Assembly (NCBI GenBank): GCA_009841145.1
Contig: VXMJ01000048.1
Location: forward strand, 1-64,000
Source: Caldilineaceae bacterium SB0661_bin_34
GTDB lineage: Bacteria > Chloroflexota > Anaerolineae > Caldilineales > Caldilineaceae
Length of the DNA: 64,000 bases
Reading direction: 5' to 3'
Shown here: positions 20,088 through 27,770 of the stretch, piece by piece
How the letters are laid out: each line of letters begins with the position of its first letter
Numbering within the stretch: the stretch's first letter is position 1
The notes under the pieces: model-generated
Databases searched by the model: none
What the model saw: the letters and a program-made list of their open reading frames with translations, nothing else
Told to the model about the DNA's origin: nothing
Program-made: the position numbers and the translations under genes

Positions 20088-20528
20088 CTAATGCCCATCA
20101 TTGGACAGTTGCGCGACCACGGATTCGCGGATGAATGTCCCACATCGGGTACTCTGCCCCCACTGCACCTCCATCTGCAGCCGCGGCACGTCCCGCCACA
20201 GGCTGGTGGGGCTTACGAAGCAACCCAGGACCTCCGGGCTAGCAGAGGTCGCGCGCAGACTGACGCCGAGCCAGTACAGACGCATCAGAATCTCCTGCCA
20301 GGGCCACGTGCGCTGCTGGCGAGTCACGCCGTCCGGCGAGGGCGAGTGCGTACGCCCACACGTCTGGCAGCGCCAGCGCTGTACGCGGCAGGGGTCCAGC
20401 GGCAGCCGATGGCGTTCGTAGCAGCCGTTGCGCCAAGAGGCGCGCTTGCCGCAGTAGGGACACGCCTCCGGCGGACCGGGGTCCGCGAGTTGACGCGCGG
20501 GATCTTCAGGGACTACCGTGAAAGACAT
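20088..20528 (-). pseudogene. Transposase, N-terminal zinc-ribbon part
   Basis: Encodes an N-terminal two-CxxC zinc ribbon (CPYCGKRASWRNGCYER, then RWRCQTCGRTHSPSPDG) followed by the helix QEILMRLYWLGVSLRATS, typical of the first ~110 residues of zinc-ribbon transposases of IS elements. The catalytic domain is missing, so it is a 5' fragment. Upstream it keeps an imperfect leader hairpin and a terminal repeat. Its probable C-terminal counterpart with the opposite end is at 59.8-60.1 kb. The IS family was not identified. Confidence 0.7.
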
Positions 20529-20531
20529 GGT

Positions 20532-20582
20532 GAGAAGCCCTTGCCTGGTTGCATGTGTCAAACCAAGGCTACAGGGCTTCTC
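20532..20582. repeat. Inverted repeat in the transposase leader
   Basis: Arms GAGAAGCCCT (20532-20541) and AGGGCTTCTC (20573-20582) flank 31 bases just ahead of the transposase start codon. In an mRNA they would form a stem that begins close to the start codon, which many IS elements use to limit translation; here this is inference. Confidence 0.55.
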
Positions 20583-20607
20583 GTCTTGTTCCGGGACTGA
20601 ACCGTTT

Positions 20608-20645
20608 TCAACGAAAGTGAAACAGTGCCAAAGTGAAACAGTACC
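20608..20645. repeat. IS terminal repeat with a second partial copy
   Basis: The 22 bases at 20608-20629 read on the minus strand GGCACTGTTTCACTTTCG then TTGA. They form an inverted match to the ends at 47601, 49475, 49865 and 60127. A partial copy (AAGTGAAACAGTACC) follows immediately at 20631-20645, as if two element ends were joined. Confidence 0.7.
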
Positions 20646-20674
20646 GTTCCTGAGATTGATGTTACAATCTCCCT

Positions 20675-20733
20675 GCGTCTAGGTAGAATCGCCAAGCGTC
20701 TCTTCTCGGGGCTCACGCCCCGACCCTAGTCGC
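20675..20733 (+). ncRNA. Candidate structured leader RNA upstream of DUF3800 gene
   Basis: An outer stem GCGTCTAGG (20675-20683) pairs with CCTAGTCGC (20725-20733) with one mismatch. It encloses a small CGC-CAA-GCG hairpin and a strong hairpin TCGGGGC-TCAC-GCCCCGA (20706-20723). A T-rich run follows, then the DUF3800 start 25 bases later. Structured RNAs (the DUF3800 motifs from comparative studies) are known upstream of genes of this family; whether this one belongs to any of them was not tested. A terminator-like attenuator is an alternative. Confidence 0.55.
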
Positions 20734-20758
20734 CTTTTTGTTTTGTTGGGTCGTTCCG

Positions 20759-21638
20759 ATGCATCTTTGCTACCTTGACGAGTCAGGTACACCGGACATC
20801 CCTGGCAACACATCGCACTACATCCTGGCAGGCCTCTCGGTGCCAGACACCCACTGGAAGCAGCACCACGGGCAACTCGAACGTATCAAGCAACGCTACG
20901 GTCTGGAGGAAGCCGAGATTCATGTCGCCTGGATGATGAGGTCCTATCTCGAACAGAAGTTGATCCCGGGCTTTGAAACCAGATCCTATGATGAGCGAAG
21001 GGCTGCGGTACACCAGCGGCGAACCGCGGAACTCCTCCGACTACAAAAAGTAAGCAGCAAAACTTACAGACAAACTCGAAAAAATTACCGGAAGACAGCT
21101 GCATATATTCCATCTCACACTGCAAGAAAGACGGCAGATCGTAACAGAACTGGCAGAACTTATATCCGATTGGGGTGTAGTCAGACTTTTTGCTGAATGC
21201 ATCGACAAAGTACATTTTGACCCCGTGAGAACCTCTACTACTGTTCACGAGCAAGCTTTTGAGCAAGTCGTGTCGCGCTTCGAGCGATACCTGCAAAACC
21301 GTGACACGGGTTACGGCCTGCTCATCCATGACAACAATGAGACTGTGGCCAAGAGACATACGGAACTAATGAAGACCTTCCTGCGCGAAGGCACGCTCTG
21401 GACAAAAATTCACCATGTGATTGAAACTCCCATGTTTGTGGACAGTCAGTTGACCAACATGGTGCAGCTGGCCGACCTGTGTGCCTATGCGCTCAGGCGC
21501 TATCTTGAGAACGATGAGGAAACGCTGTTTGACCTTGTGTTTCAAAGGGCTGACAGAATTGGGACAACAACCGTTGGAGTCAGGCATTTCACAAGTCACG
21601 GTTGTATGTGCAAGATTTGCGCCGCCCGTGTTTCCTGA
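20759..21638 (+). pseudogene. DUF3800 family protein, frameshifted
   Basis: Begins MHLCYLDESGTPDIPGN, the DUF3800 hallmark with acidic YLDESG. It continues in frame to about 21050, then the homologous sequence moves to another frame (AAKLTDKLEKITGRQLHIFH, later TNMVQLADLCAYALRRYLEN) and ends at 21638. The two halves add up to about 290 residues, near family size. The shift falls near CTACAAAAAG, so a homopolymer slip or sequencing error is possible. DUF3800 proteins are of unknown function, with an RNase H-like fold suggested. Confidence 0.75.
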
Positions 21639-21914
21639 GCTTCACTGCCGCAGGGATCCTGACCTCTTCGATCCCCTACAGACCCGATAAACCGATACCA
21701 AGCTGGACTTTGTCAAAGCCATCCCGCCTGCCCAAGCGGTCAGTAGGTCCAGAGAGTGGGCATCACATTGAAATGGCGCGTCCCCCGATTTCCGGGTCCG
21801 TGTCAATGCGGAACTGACCCTTTTGGGCTTTGCCATTCCTGACCACCAACGGGTTGGCCTGCCGCAGCAAATTCCGGTTGGGGCGTGTCTGTGAAGGGAT
21901 CTCTCCTCTAGTCG

Positions 21915-22325
21915 TCATGCCGCCGATTTGTCAAGATCGGCCTGTAAGGTGTCCCATCCCTGCCCGTTCATGGTCAGTTCGGTCTCAACAGTTTGCAAGG
22001 TACGCGGATCGTACCGGCACCATTCCATACCGGAGCCGTCGGGGCGCACGTCAAGACTGTGTTCAATCACACCCCGCTCCCAGCTGATGCTGACCCCACC
22101 GTCAGAGGTGGGGCAGATGTCGGGGATGCCAAGGCTGGCGTGCCAGTGCTTTCCGAGCCAATCAGCGGTCAGGTCAAGAAGAGCAGGTTCCGGCGTGGTG
22201 CTGCCTGGACCGTCCCACTCCGGCCCCAACTGTTTCAGCTCGTTTATCTGCCTGATACTCGCCGTATGAGCGGCTCTCACCACCGGGCCCGAGACATGCT
22301 TATTGCGTAGGGGCTGAGACTGCAT
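21915..22325 (-). CDS. Hypothetical protein with GWDG-like motif
   Basis: A 136-residue protein with no assigned function. The segment GPEWDGPGSTTPEPALLDLT resembles a short motif (L..GWDGyGa..P...al) found in small proteins near toxin-antitoxin and mobile genes; DGGVSISWE and GMEWCRYD look like beta strands. It lies alone between the DUF3800 remnant and a transposase fragment. No signal peptide or membrane segment. Confidence 0.55.
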   Translation of the reverse strand: MQSQPLRNKHVSGPVVRAAHTASIRQINELKQLGPEWDGPGSTTPEPALLDLTADWLGKHWHASLGIPDICPTSDGGVSISWERGVIEHSLDVRPDGSGMEWCRYDPRTLQTVETELTMNGQGWDTLQADLDKSAA

Positions 22326-22620
22326 GGGGATTCACCAAGTTCCAGCTTGTAGCCTAGACCGACGCGCACCGAACTGCAACTGTGGTGTCAAACGCCGCGG
22401 TTTGAAGTTGGTGCGGTTCGTCATCCGCACACTCCTTACACTCACCATTGCGGTACCTGCTCCATGACACCACACCAAGATTTGCATGGAGTGTACATCG
22501 CCACCAATTGGCACTGTCCTATGCAATGGACACTCCATCAGGGCAATCACACGCCAATTGGACCAGTGATTTCTGCGGGTAGGATGGACCATTTTGACCT
22601 TGTCTGGCACGCCTGACATC

Positions 22621-22875
22621 TCCGCCATCCCCGTCCCCCTGGTTTCCCTGCTGACCGAGGTCGACGATCCCAGTCGGCCCCAGGAATAGCACCATTCCCT
22701 GGAGGCCATCCTCTTGCTCGCGACGCTGGCCGTCATCTGCGGTGCCAACAACTGGACCGAGGTTGAGTGCGTCGGTCGCCGGAAGCAGACCTGGCTGGAG
22801 ATGTTCCTCGACCTACCGCACGGCATCCTCTCGCACGACTCCTTCGGGCGCGTCTTCGGAGAACGCAGATCGGCC
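22621..22875 (+). pseudogene. ISAs1-family transposase N-terminal fragment
   Basis: The frame reads PSRPQE-stop-HHSLEAILLLATLAVICGAN followed by NWTEVE, GRRKQTWLEMF and LPHGILSHDSFGRVF, the N-terminal region of ISAs1 (H-repeat) transposases. An in-frame TAG interrupts it at 22687 and the catalytic part is absent after about 22875. Clearly dead. Confidence 0.75.
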
Positions 22876-23130
22876 CCTATCCCCGAAATCAGTTGGGCTT
22901 CCAAGGAATGCCGCAACGCCCCATGCACCAGATCCTCAAGTTCGGAGGCCGCGCCAACGCTTGGCAAACTTGGTCTCGTATCCGAGGCAAAGTTCGGAAG
23001 ACACGACAGTTGGCGCGTGGTGCGCCCAACACTGCTGGTATCCGGCTTGGACCTGTGCCGGTCCAAACAGCGCACTACAATCCAATGGGCTTGACACCAA
23101 CTCGGCCCCTCCGACCTGACGCAGTGCACG

Positions 23131-24933
23131 ATGACGGACGAACCGGACATCCATACCAATCCAGACGAGACGCAAGGGCAATCCCCGACCGTTCCGAGAC
23201 TACGCCCCGGGATCTCCGACTACACGCGTCTGCGGCGCGAGCATCACGCCTACGTCGACAAGACCAGCGAACTGGCTCAACTGCTGGATACCGGCGAGTT
23301 CCTATTCCTGTCCCGGCCGCGCCGCTTCGGCAAAACCCTGATGCTCTCGACCATTGAGTGCATGTTCCAAGGCGACTTGCCGAGAGTAAGACACCCCGAT
23401 CGTTCAACGATTCGGGCGATGCCCAAGGTTCAGGACGAACAGCTTTTCGCCGTCACGGCATGGGAGCAGCCGTTCACAACCTCTGCGCGCCATCCAGTCA
23501 TTCGGCTTGACCTGAGCAGGATTTCCGGTTCCAGCGTCGGTCAAATGGAGCTGTCCCTCAAAAGGCATGTTGCCCAACAGGCCCTGCTCTGGTACTGCAG
23601 GGGGTACAACCCCGGCATTGACTTGAAGCACCTGCGTGATCCAACGAGCTATCGGTTTGCAGCCCAGGACATGCTTGACGAACTGATCCAGTCGCTGCAG
23701 GTGGAATGCAACGACCCGGTGGTGCTGGTGGACGAGTACGATACCCCGCTGCTGTCGCTCCTTGGCCGGAGGCCATCGGAGGTTGACCCGTATTTCCGAT
23801 TGTTTCGCGACTTTTTTCGGGTCCTCAAGCAATGTGACGGCATTCTCCACAAGGTCCTGATCACCGGCATCACACGCCGCGCCTACGGAGAACTGTTCTC
23901 GGCACTCAACAACCTGCAGGACTGCACCTGGCGTGCGGATCTCGGCAGTGTGTGCGGATTCACCGAGGACCAGCTAGACCAACCCCCTCTGTCAAACATC
24001 GTCCAGGCGGCGGCACAGGGTCTGAGGCAATCCAACGACGAGTTGCGTGCGTCGCTTCAAACCTATTACAACGGATATCGATTCGATCGCGACGGACAGG
24101 GGCCGGCGGTCTACAACCCGTGGTCGCTGTGCAATACCCTTTCCGACCTGTTGACCCCGGCTGTGCGGGAAGGCATCAGGAAGCATGGATTGCCGTCGCA
24201 CTGGTCGGACTCGGGGGTATCCAAGACACTGGTGGATGCCCTGAGGCAACAACCCAACTCGGTGAACTCGATTCCGTTCGCACATCCCGACGAGTTGGAT
24301 GCCGACTTCTACAGCAACAAGGCAACGGGCCTCAAGTCGCTCATGCTGCAAAGCGGCTACCTGACACACCATCCTGCCCAGAATGGACACCCGGCACGCC
24401 TGGGTTGGCCCAACCGCGAGGTCTCGCGGACCATGCTCAGGGATCTGGCCCTTGGCCATGTGGGTGAGCAGCTGCCGGGCGTCGAGCGTGTGCGCAAGTG
24501 CCTGGTGTCAGGAAAGTACGAGGATCTTCCAACAGCTCTGTTGGACTGCCTGTATGCCTTTCCCTACCACATCATGGACGACGAGTTCTCCTACCATGCA
24601 GCACTGCATGGACTGTTCATGGGCATGGGTATCATGCCGCGTTCGGAACAAGCCGAACTGGCAGGACGCTACGACTTGGCAACCATATGTGGGGGCCGGA
24701 TCGCCGTTATGGAACTGAAATACAACCGCAGCCTGCAGGAAGCACAAGACCAGACTGCACTCAAGCAATACGGCCGGGGCCTGCTCGTGGAACTGGACAA
24801 TAGGGCGGATGCGACCTGTATAGCCCTCCATATTGCGAAGACACGGGAAGGCGGGATTTCGATCGAGGGTGCAGTGCGCTCCGTGCACGGTATCGACAAC
24901 GATTGGACTTCCCTAAGGTCGCACCAGCGCTAA
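23131..24933 (+). CDS. AAA-ATPase-like protein with PD-(D/E)XK nuclease domain (second copy)
   Basis: A 600-residue paralog of the protein at 12349, same architecture: YVDKTSELAQLLD, FLSRPRRFGKTLMLSTIECM (Walker A-like), DPVVLVDEYDTPLLSLLG (Walker B), VLITGITRRAYGELFSALNN, and a C-terminal ATICGGRIAVMELKYN with the ExK of the nuclease fold. The two copies differ throughout, so they are old paralogs or separate acquisitions. It stands alone between a transposase fragment and the AbiE-like pair. Confidence 0.88.
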   Translation: MTDEPDIHTNPDETQGQSPTVPRLRPGISDYTRLRREHHAYVDKTSELAQLLDTGEFLFLSRPRRFGKTLMLSTIECMFQGDLPRVRHPDRSTIRAMPKVQDEQLFAVTAWEQPFTTSARHPVIRLDLSRISGSSVGQMELSLKRHVAQQALLWYCRGYNPGIDLKHLRDPTSYRFAAQDMLDELIQSLQVECNDPVVLVDEYDTPLLSLLGRRPSEVDPYFRLFRDFFRVLKQCDGILHKVLITGITRRAYGELFSALNNLQDCTWRADLGSVCGFTEDQLDQPPLSNIVQAAAQGLRQSNDELRASLQTYYNGYRFDRDGQGPAVYNPWSLCNTLSDLLTPAVREGIRKHGLPSHWSDSGVSKTLVDALRQQPNSVNSIPFAHPDELDADFYSNKATGLKSLMLQSGYLTHHPAQNGHPARLGWPNREVSRTMLRDLALGHVGEQLPGVERVRKCLVSGKYEDLPTALLDCLYAFPYHIMDDEFSYHAALHGLFMGMGIMPRSEQAELAGRYDLATICGGRIAVMELKYNRSLQEAQDQTALKQYGRGLLVELDNRADATCIALHIAKTREGGISIEGAVRSVHGIDNDWTSLRSHQR

Positions 24934-25278
24934 CGCTGCAGCACCCTTCCCCGCTGGTCCGGCATCGGGTCTTGGTGTCGGAGTGCAGAAATTCCGGCAT
25001 CACTGTCCACTGCGCGGGCCCAATTTCTCCGGTCCATCTGATCCTCTCCTGAAGGAGCAAGGGTGTCGTAAACGCGGTGAGCGACTCTCCCCGCGCACGG
25101 CCGTGGCTTCGATACGGTCTCTCCGTACGTTAGCGAGGCCCTGCTGCGCCAGGATGGCATCCCTGGCCGCCGTCGTCTCCTCTTGGACGCGTAGTAGAAG
25201 TAGCCATGACGGAGGTTTCAGGCAGGGGCAATTCCCGCGCCTGCCCTGCCCGCAAGTGCCTCCAATTGGAATGCGATT
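24934..25278. other. Gene-free stretch
   Basis: About 345 bases with no convincing gene on either strand. Minus-strand frames are open but have no recognisable motif. Confidence 0.4.
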
Positions 25279-25301
25279 GGCTTGGTGTTTCACACCAAGC
25301 C
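25279..25301. repeat. Perfect hairpin upstream of AbiEi-like gene
   Basis: Arms GGCTTGGTGT and ACACCAAGCC with a three-base loop TTC, 55 bases before the preferred AbiEi start. It could be an operator or an mRNA structure of the toxin-antitoxin leader. Confidence 0.6.
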
Positions 25302-25346
25302 AAAGTAACCGGCTCATCCTTGACAGAAAGTGTTGCAGAATTTACA

Positions 25347-25369
25347 CTGTTTCGCATGATGCGAAACAG
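25347..25369. promoter_or_regulatory. Palindromic operator overlapping AbiEi start codon
   Basis: Arms CTGTTTCGCAT and ATGCGAAACAG are exact reverse complements around one central G. The ATG at 25356 lies inside the palindrome. AbiEi antitoxins of known systems repress their own promoter through inverted repeats, so an autoregulatory operator is likely; position over the start codon suggests a leaderless or very short-leader transcript. Confidence 0.6.
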
Positions 25370-26486
25370 GCCTATATCTGAAACAAAGCTGATAGACACG
25401 GCCATCAAGGCAATAGGCAAGCACTTGCCTCCACGGTGGCTCCTGCTCGACCGTGAGAGAGAGGCAACCGGGTGGTCCCCACAGAATGCCACCCGCATTG
25501 CCGGCGCCATCTGGGAACTCCGCGGCCCTGACGGACTCTCATCTGACATCATCGTGGAGGTCAAGGCAAATCCGGTGGAGCCCAGGATGGTCGACCGTAT
25601 AGCCTCCCAACTGCAGGCACTGTCAAATTCGAGACATGAGCAGGCTGGCGTAACCCCTGCCTGCATGCTGATCTCGACCTACCTGAGCCCTTTGACTAAG
25701 GAGCGCTTAATGGAAGCCGGAATCAGCTACGCCGACGCAACCGGAAACATCAGGTTCGCCGTTGACCGTCCCGCGGTGTACATCGAGATCCAAGGGGCGG
25801 ACAGGAACCCCTTTAGGGAGGAACGTCCGCTCCACTCGCTCAAGGGAGGCCGCGCTGCCCGTGTGGCCAGAGGGCTCCTGGACTACCGGCCTCCCTTCGG
25901 GACGCGGGAGCTGGCCGGCAAGACCGGAAGCTCGGCGGCCATGGTTTCGAGGGTATCCAGCCTGTTGGAGCCCGACGAGATCGTCACCAAGGAGAGCCCG
26001 CGGGGTCGCATTGTCTGGGTGGACTGGGAGGCCTTGGCCCGCCGATGGGCCATGGACTACGACTTCGCCACCTCCAACGCCCTGACGATGTGGCTTGAAC
26101 CGAGAGGAACCCGGGCGCTGTTCTCCCGGCTTCGCGACACGGGCATCCGGTACGCCGTGACCGGATCGTTTGCCGGGTATCGCTTTGCGCCCGTTGCGGA
26201 GCCGCGTCTGGCGGCACTCTACGTCGACGACCCTGACACCACCGCCCAGTCGCTGGGGTTGCGCCCAGCGGAGACCGGAGGCAATGTCCTCCTGGTGCAC
26301 CCATTCGACCCCGTGGCGTTCGAACGGACCGAATACGAAGACGGCATCACATTCGCCCGCGTGACCCAGGTCCTGCTGGACCTCATGACAGGGCGGGGGC
26401 GAGGACCGGCGGAGGCAGAGGCCCTTCTTGCGTGGATGCGGGACCATGAGGACCTATGGAAACTTCCCTTGACCGACACTACATAG
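25356..26486 (+). CDS. Type IV antitoxin, AbiEi-like
   Basis: A 376-residue protein that resembles AbiEi-family antitoxin/transcription factors: an N-terminal nuclease-like fold (LSSDIIVEVKANPVEPRMVD), a central winged helix (GTRELAGKTGSSAAMVSRVS, SLLEPDEIVTKE) and a C-terminal ALFSRLRDTGIRYAVTGSFA plus LLVHPFDPVAFER region. The start at 25356 places the start codon in a palindrome; an upstream start at 25206 is possible but adds a Cys-rich segment that looks unreal. Its partner gene overlaps its end by 31 bases but is truncated. Confidence 0.7.
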   Translation: MMRNRPISETKLIDTAIKAIGKHLPPRWLLLDREREATGWSPQNATRIAGAIWELRGPDGLSSDIIVEVKANPVEPRMVDRIASQLQALSNSRHEQAGVTPACMLISTYLSPLTKERLMEAGISYADATGNIRFAVDRPAVYIEIQGADRNPFREERPLHSLKGGRAARVARGLLDYRPPFGTRELAGKTGSSAAMVSRVSSLLEPDEIVTKESPRGRIVWVDWEALARRWAMDYDFATSNALTMWLEPRGTRALFSRLRDTGIRYAVTGSFAGYRFAPVAEPRLAALYVDDPDTTAQSLGLRPAETGGNVLLVHPFDPVAFERTEYEDGITFARVTQVLLDLMTGRGRGPAEAEALLAWMRDHEDLWKLPLTDTT

Positions 26487-26638
26487 AAGCCCGGGAGACG
26501 CTGCTCAACGCGGTCGAGGTGCTGGGAACGCACCGCGATGCGGCCCTCCTGGTGGGTTCCCAAGCGGTATACGTACATACAGCGAGGGAGCGGACATGGC
26601 GGACAGTACTGGACAACCCAAGGCTGACCGTGCTGTAG
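26456..26638 (+). pseudogene. Truncated AbiEii-like nucleotidyltransferase toxin
   Basis: The first ~45 codons read EARETLLNAVEVLGTHRDAA and LLVGSQAVYVHT, the N-terminus of nucleotidyltransferase toxins of AbiEii type. After AREs the frame continues in unrelated sequence and stops at 26638 after 60 residues; the catalytic acidic residues and the rest (normally about 250 residues) are gone. It overlaps the antitoxin gene, the usual arrangement. Confidence 0.65.
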
Positions 26639-26792
26639 CACACACTGATGCGACGGCGGTCAAGCCGAGGGTGCCCCGGATCGCAGTAAACCCCAGACAG
26701 ATAGAACACGAGCATTAACACCATGTATCGTTGTATGATACTCCCTACAGGGTGTGCATACACGGTGGAGAGCCAGTCGCAAAGGACTGCAC

Positions 26793-27029
26793 ATGCCGAC
26801 TGTAGTGGTGGAAGGCCAGTTCCGGTTTGTTGTGAACACCAGGGAAAACAGTTTCGAACCGCCTCACGTACATGCCTGGGTGGGCAACCAAGACGTATGC
26901 CGCGTGGAACTCAACGGGGGTACTTTCATGGAGCCGCCTCCGGCTGGAACCTTCAGAAACATCATGAAAGCCTATACAAAATATGCAGAGAGAATCAGAA
27001 TGGTGTGGGACGCCATTCACGGGAGGTAA
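26793..27029 (+). CDS. DUF4160 protein
   Basis: A 78-residue protein of the DUF4160 family: MPTVVVEGQFRFVVNTREN followed by EPPHVHAWVGNQDVCRVELN. The conserved EPPHVHV-like motif is nearly intact. An AAAGGA lies just upstream of the ATG. It is followed after seven bases by a DUF2442 gene; such DUF4160/DUF2442 pairs are common and are suspected toxin-antitoxin modules, but the function is not established. Confidence 0.8.
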   Translation: MPTVVVEGQFRFVVNTRENSFEPPHVHAWVGNQDVCRVELNGGTFMEPPPAGTFRNIMKAYTKYAERIRMVWDAIHGR

Positions 27030-27036
27030 GGAGACA

Positions 27037-27633
27037 ATGGAAACCGTTCTGGTCAATAACGCTTATCGGATGATGACGGTCGCCCATTTGCTGAAGAATT
27101 CAATCGAAATCGGCTTTGCAGATGGGGCCAGAGGACGCATCCCCTACAAGGACATACCCGAGATTGAGGAGCGCACAGCGTTATCCAGTCTGGCATTGCC
27201 GAATCCGTACGAAATGGTTCTGGGGACGGTCCGCGGCGAGACAGTCGAGATTCCCTGGGACTTCGCCCGCCACTACTGCGATGCTGCCTATCGCCCCGCG
27301 ATTGAGGCCATTGCCATGAAAGGAAGACGGACCCTCGGTGAACGCATCCGGGACTTTCGCGAGTCTGCAGGTTTGACGCAAGCGGCACTCGCCCAGGCGG
27401 CCAACATAGGGCGGGTGACCTTGGTGCGATTGGAGAAGGGAGAGCAGTCACCCCGATTCAAGACCCTTGACGCGATCGCCAAGGCCTTGGGCCGACACAC
27501 CACCGATCTGTTGGTGGAACCGGAGTCACTGTTCCCACCGGCGACTCAACACCCTGGAGCGATACCCAAGCAGTCTGACCCACAGTACGGTCCAGGTAGA
27601 AACGGCAGTGAAGGGTTGATTCCTGTTGGATAG
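27037..27633 (+). CDS. DUF2442-HTH (XRE) fusion protein
   Basis: 198 residues with two parts. Residues 1-90 look like DUF2442 (VLVNNAYRMMTVAHLLKNS, then IEIGFADGARGRI). Residues 95-160 are a Cro/C1-type helix-turn-helix (LGERIRDFRESAGLTQAALA, then GRVTLVRLEKGEQSPRFKTL). Start ATG follows an AAGGAG. The gene is seven bases downstream of the DUF4160 gene. The fused DNA-binding domain suggests it is the regulator/antitoxin half of the pair. The last ~35 residues are polar and probably disordered. Confidence 0.8.
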   Translation: METVLVNNAYRMMTVAHLLKNSIEIGFADGARGRIPYKDIPEIEERTALSSLALPNPYEMVLGTVRGETVEIPWDFARHYCDAAYRPAIEAIAMKGRRTLGERIRDFRESAGLTQAALAQAANIGRVTLVRLEKGEQSPRFKTLDAIAKALGRHTTDLLVEPESLFPPATQHPGAIPKQSDPQYGPGRNGSEGLIPVG

Positions 27634-27770
27634 GGTGCTGCCGACCGTTCGATGCTTGGCACTCCGTGTGCACACTCAATCTGCTCTGCTACAGCTCAGA
27701 TTCCAATTTCCGTGATCAAGGTTTGACGACTCAATACGGTTGCTGAACTGTTGCTTCGGGCACGCCCCAG

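Noticed and set aside
21780-21880. Possible IS21-like end sequence (GGGTCCGTGTCAATGCGGAAC...)
   Set aside because: Resembles IS21-type ends only loosely from memory, and no istA/istB coding remnant is nearby.
22500-22560. GGCACTGTCC near 22507 as another end of the IS family
   Set aside because: Similarity to the GGCACTGTTTCA...TTGA ends stops after eight bases and no inverted partner is close.
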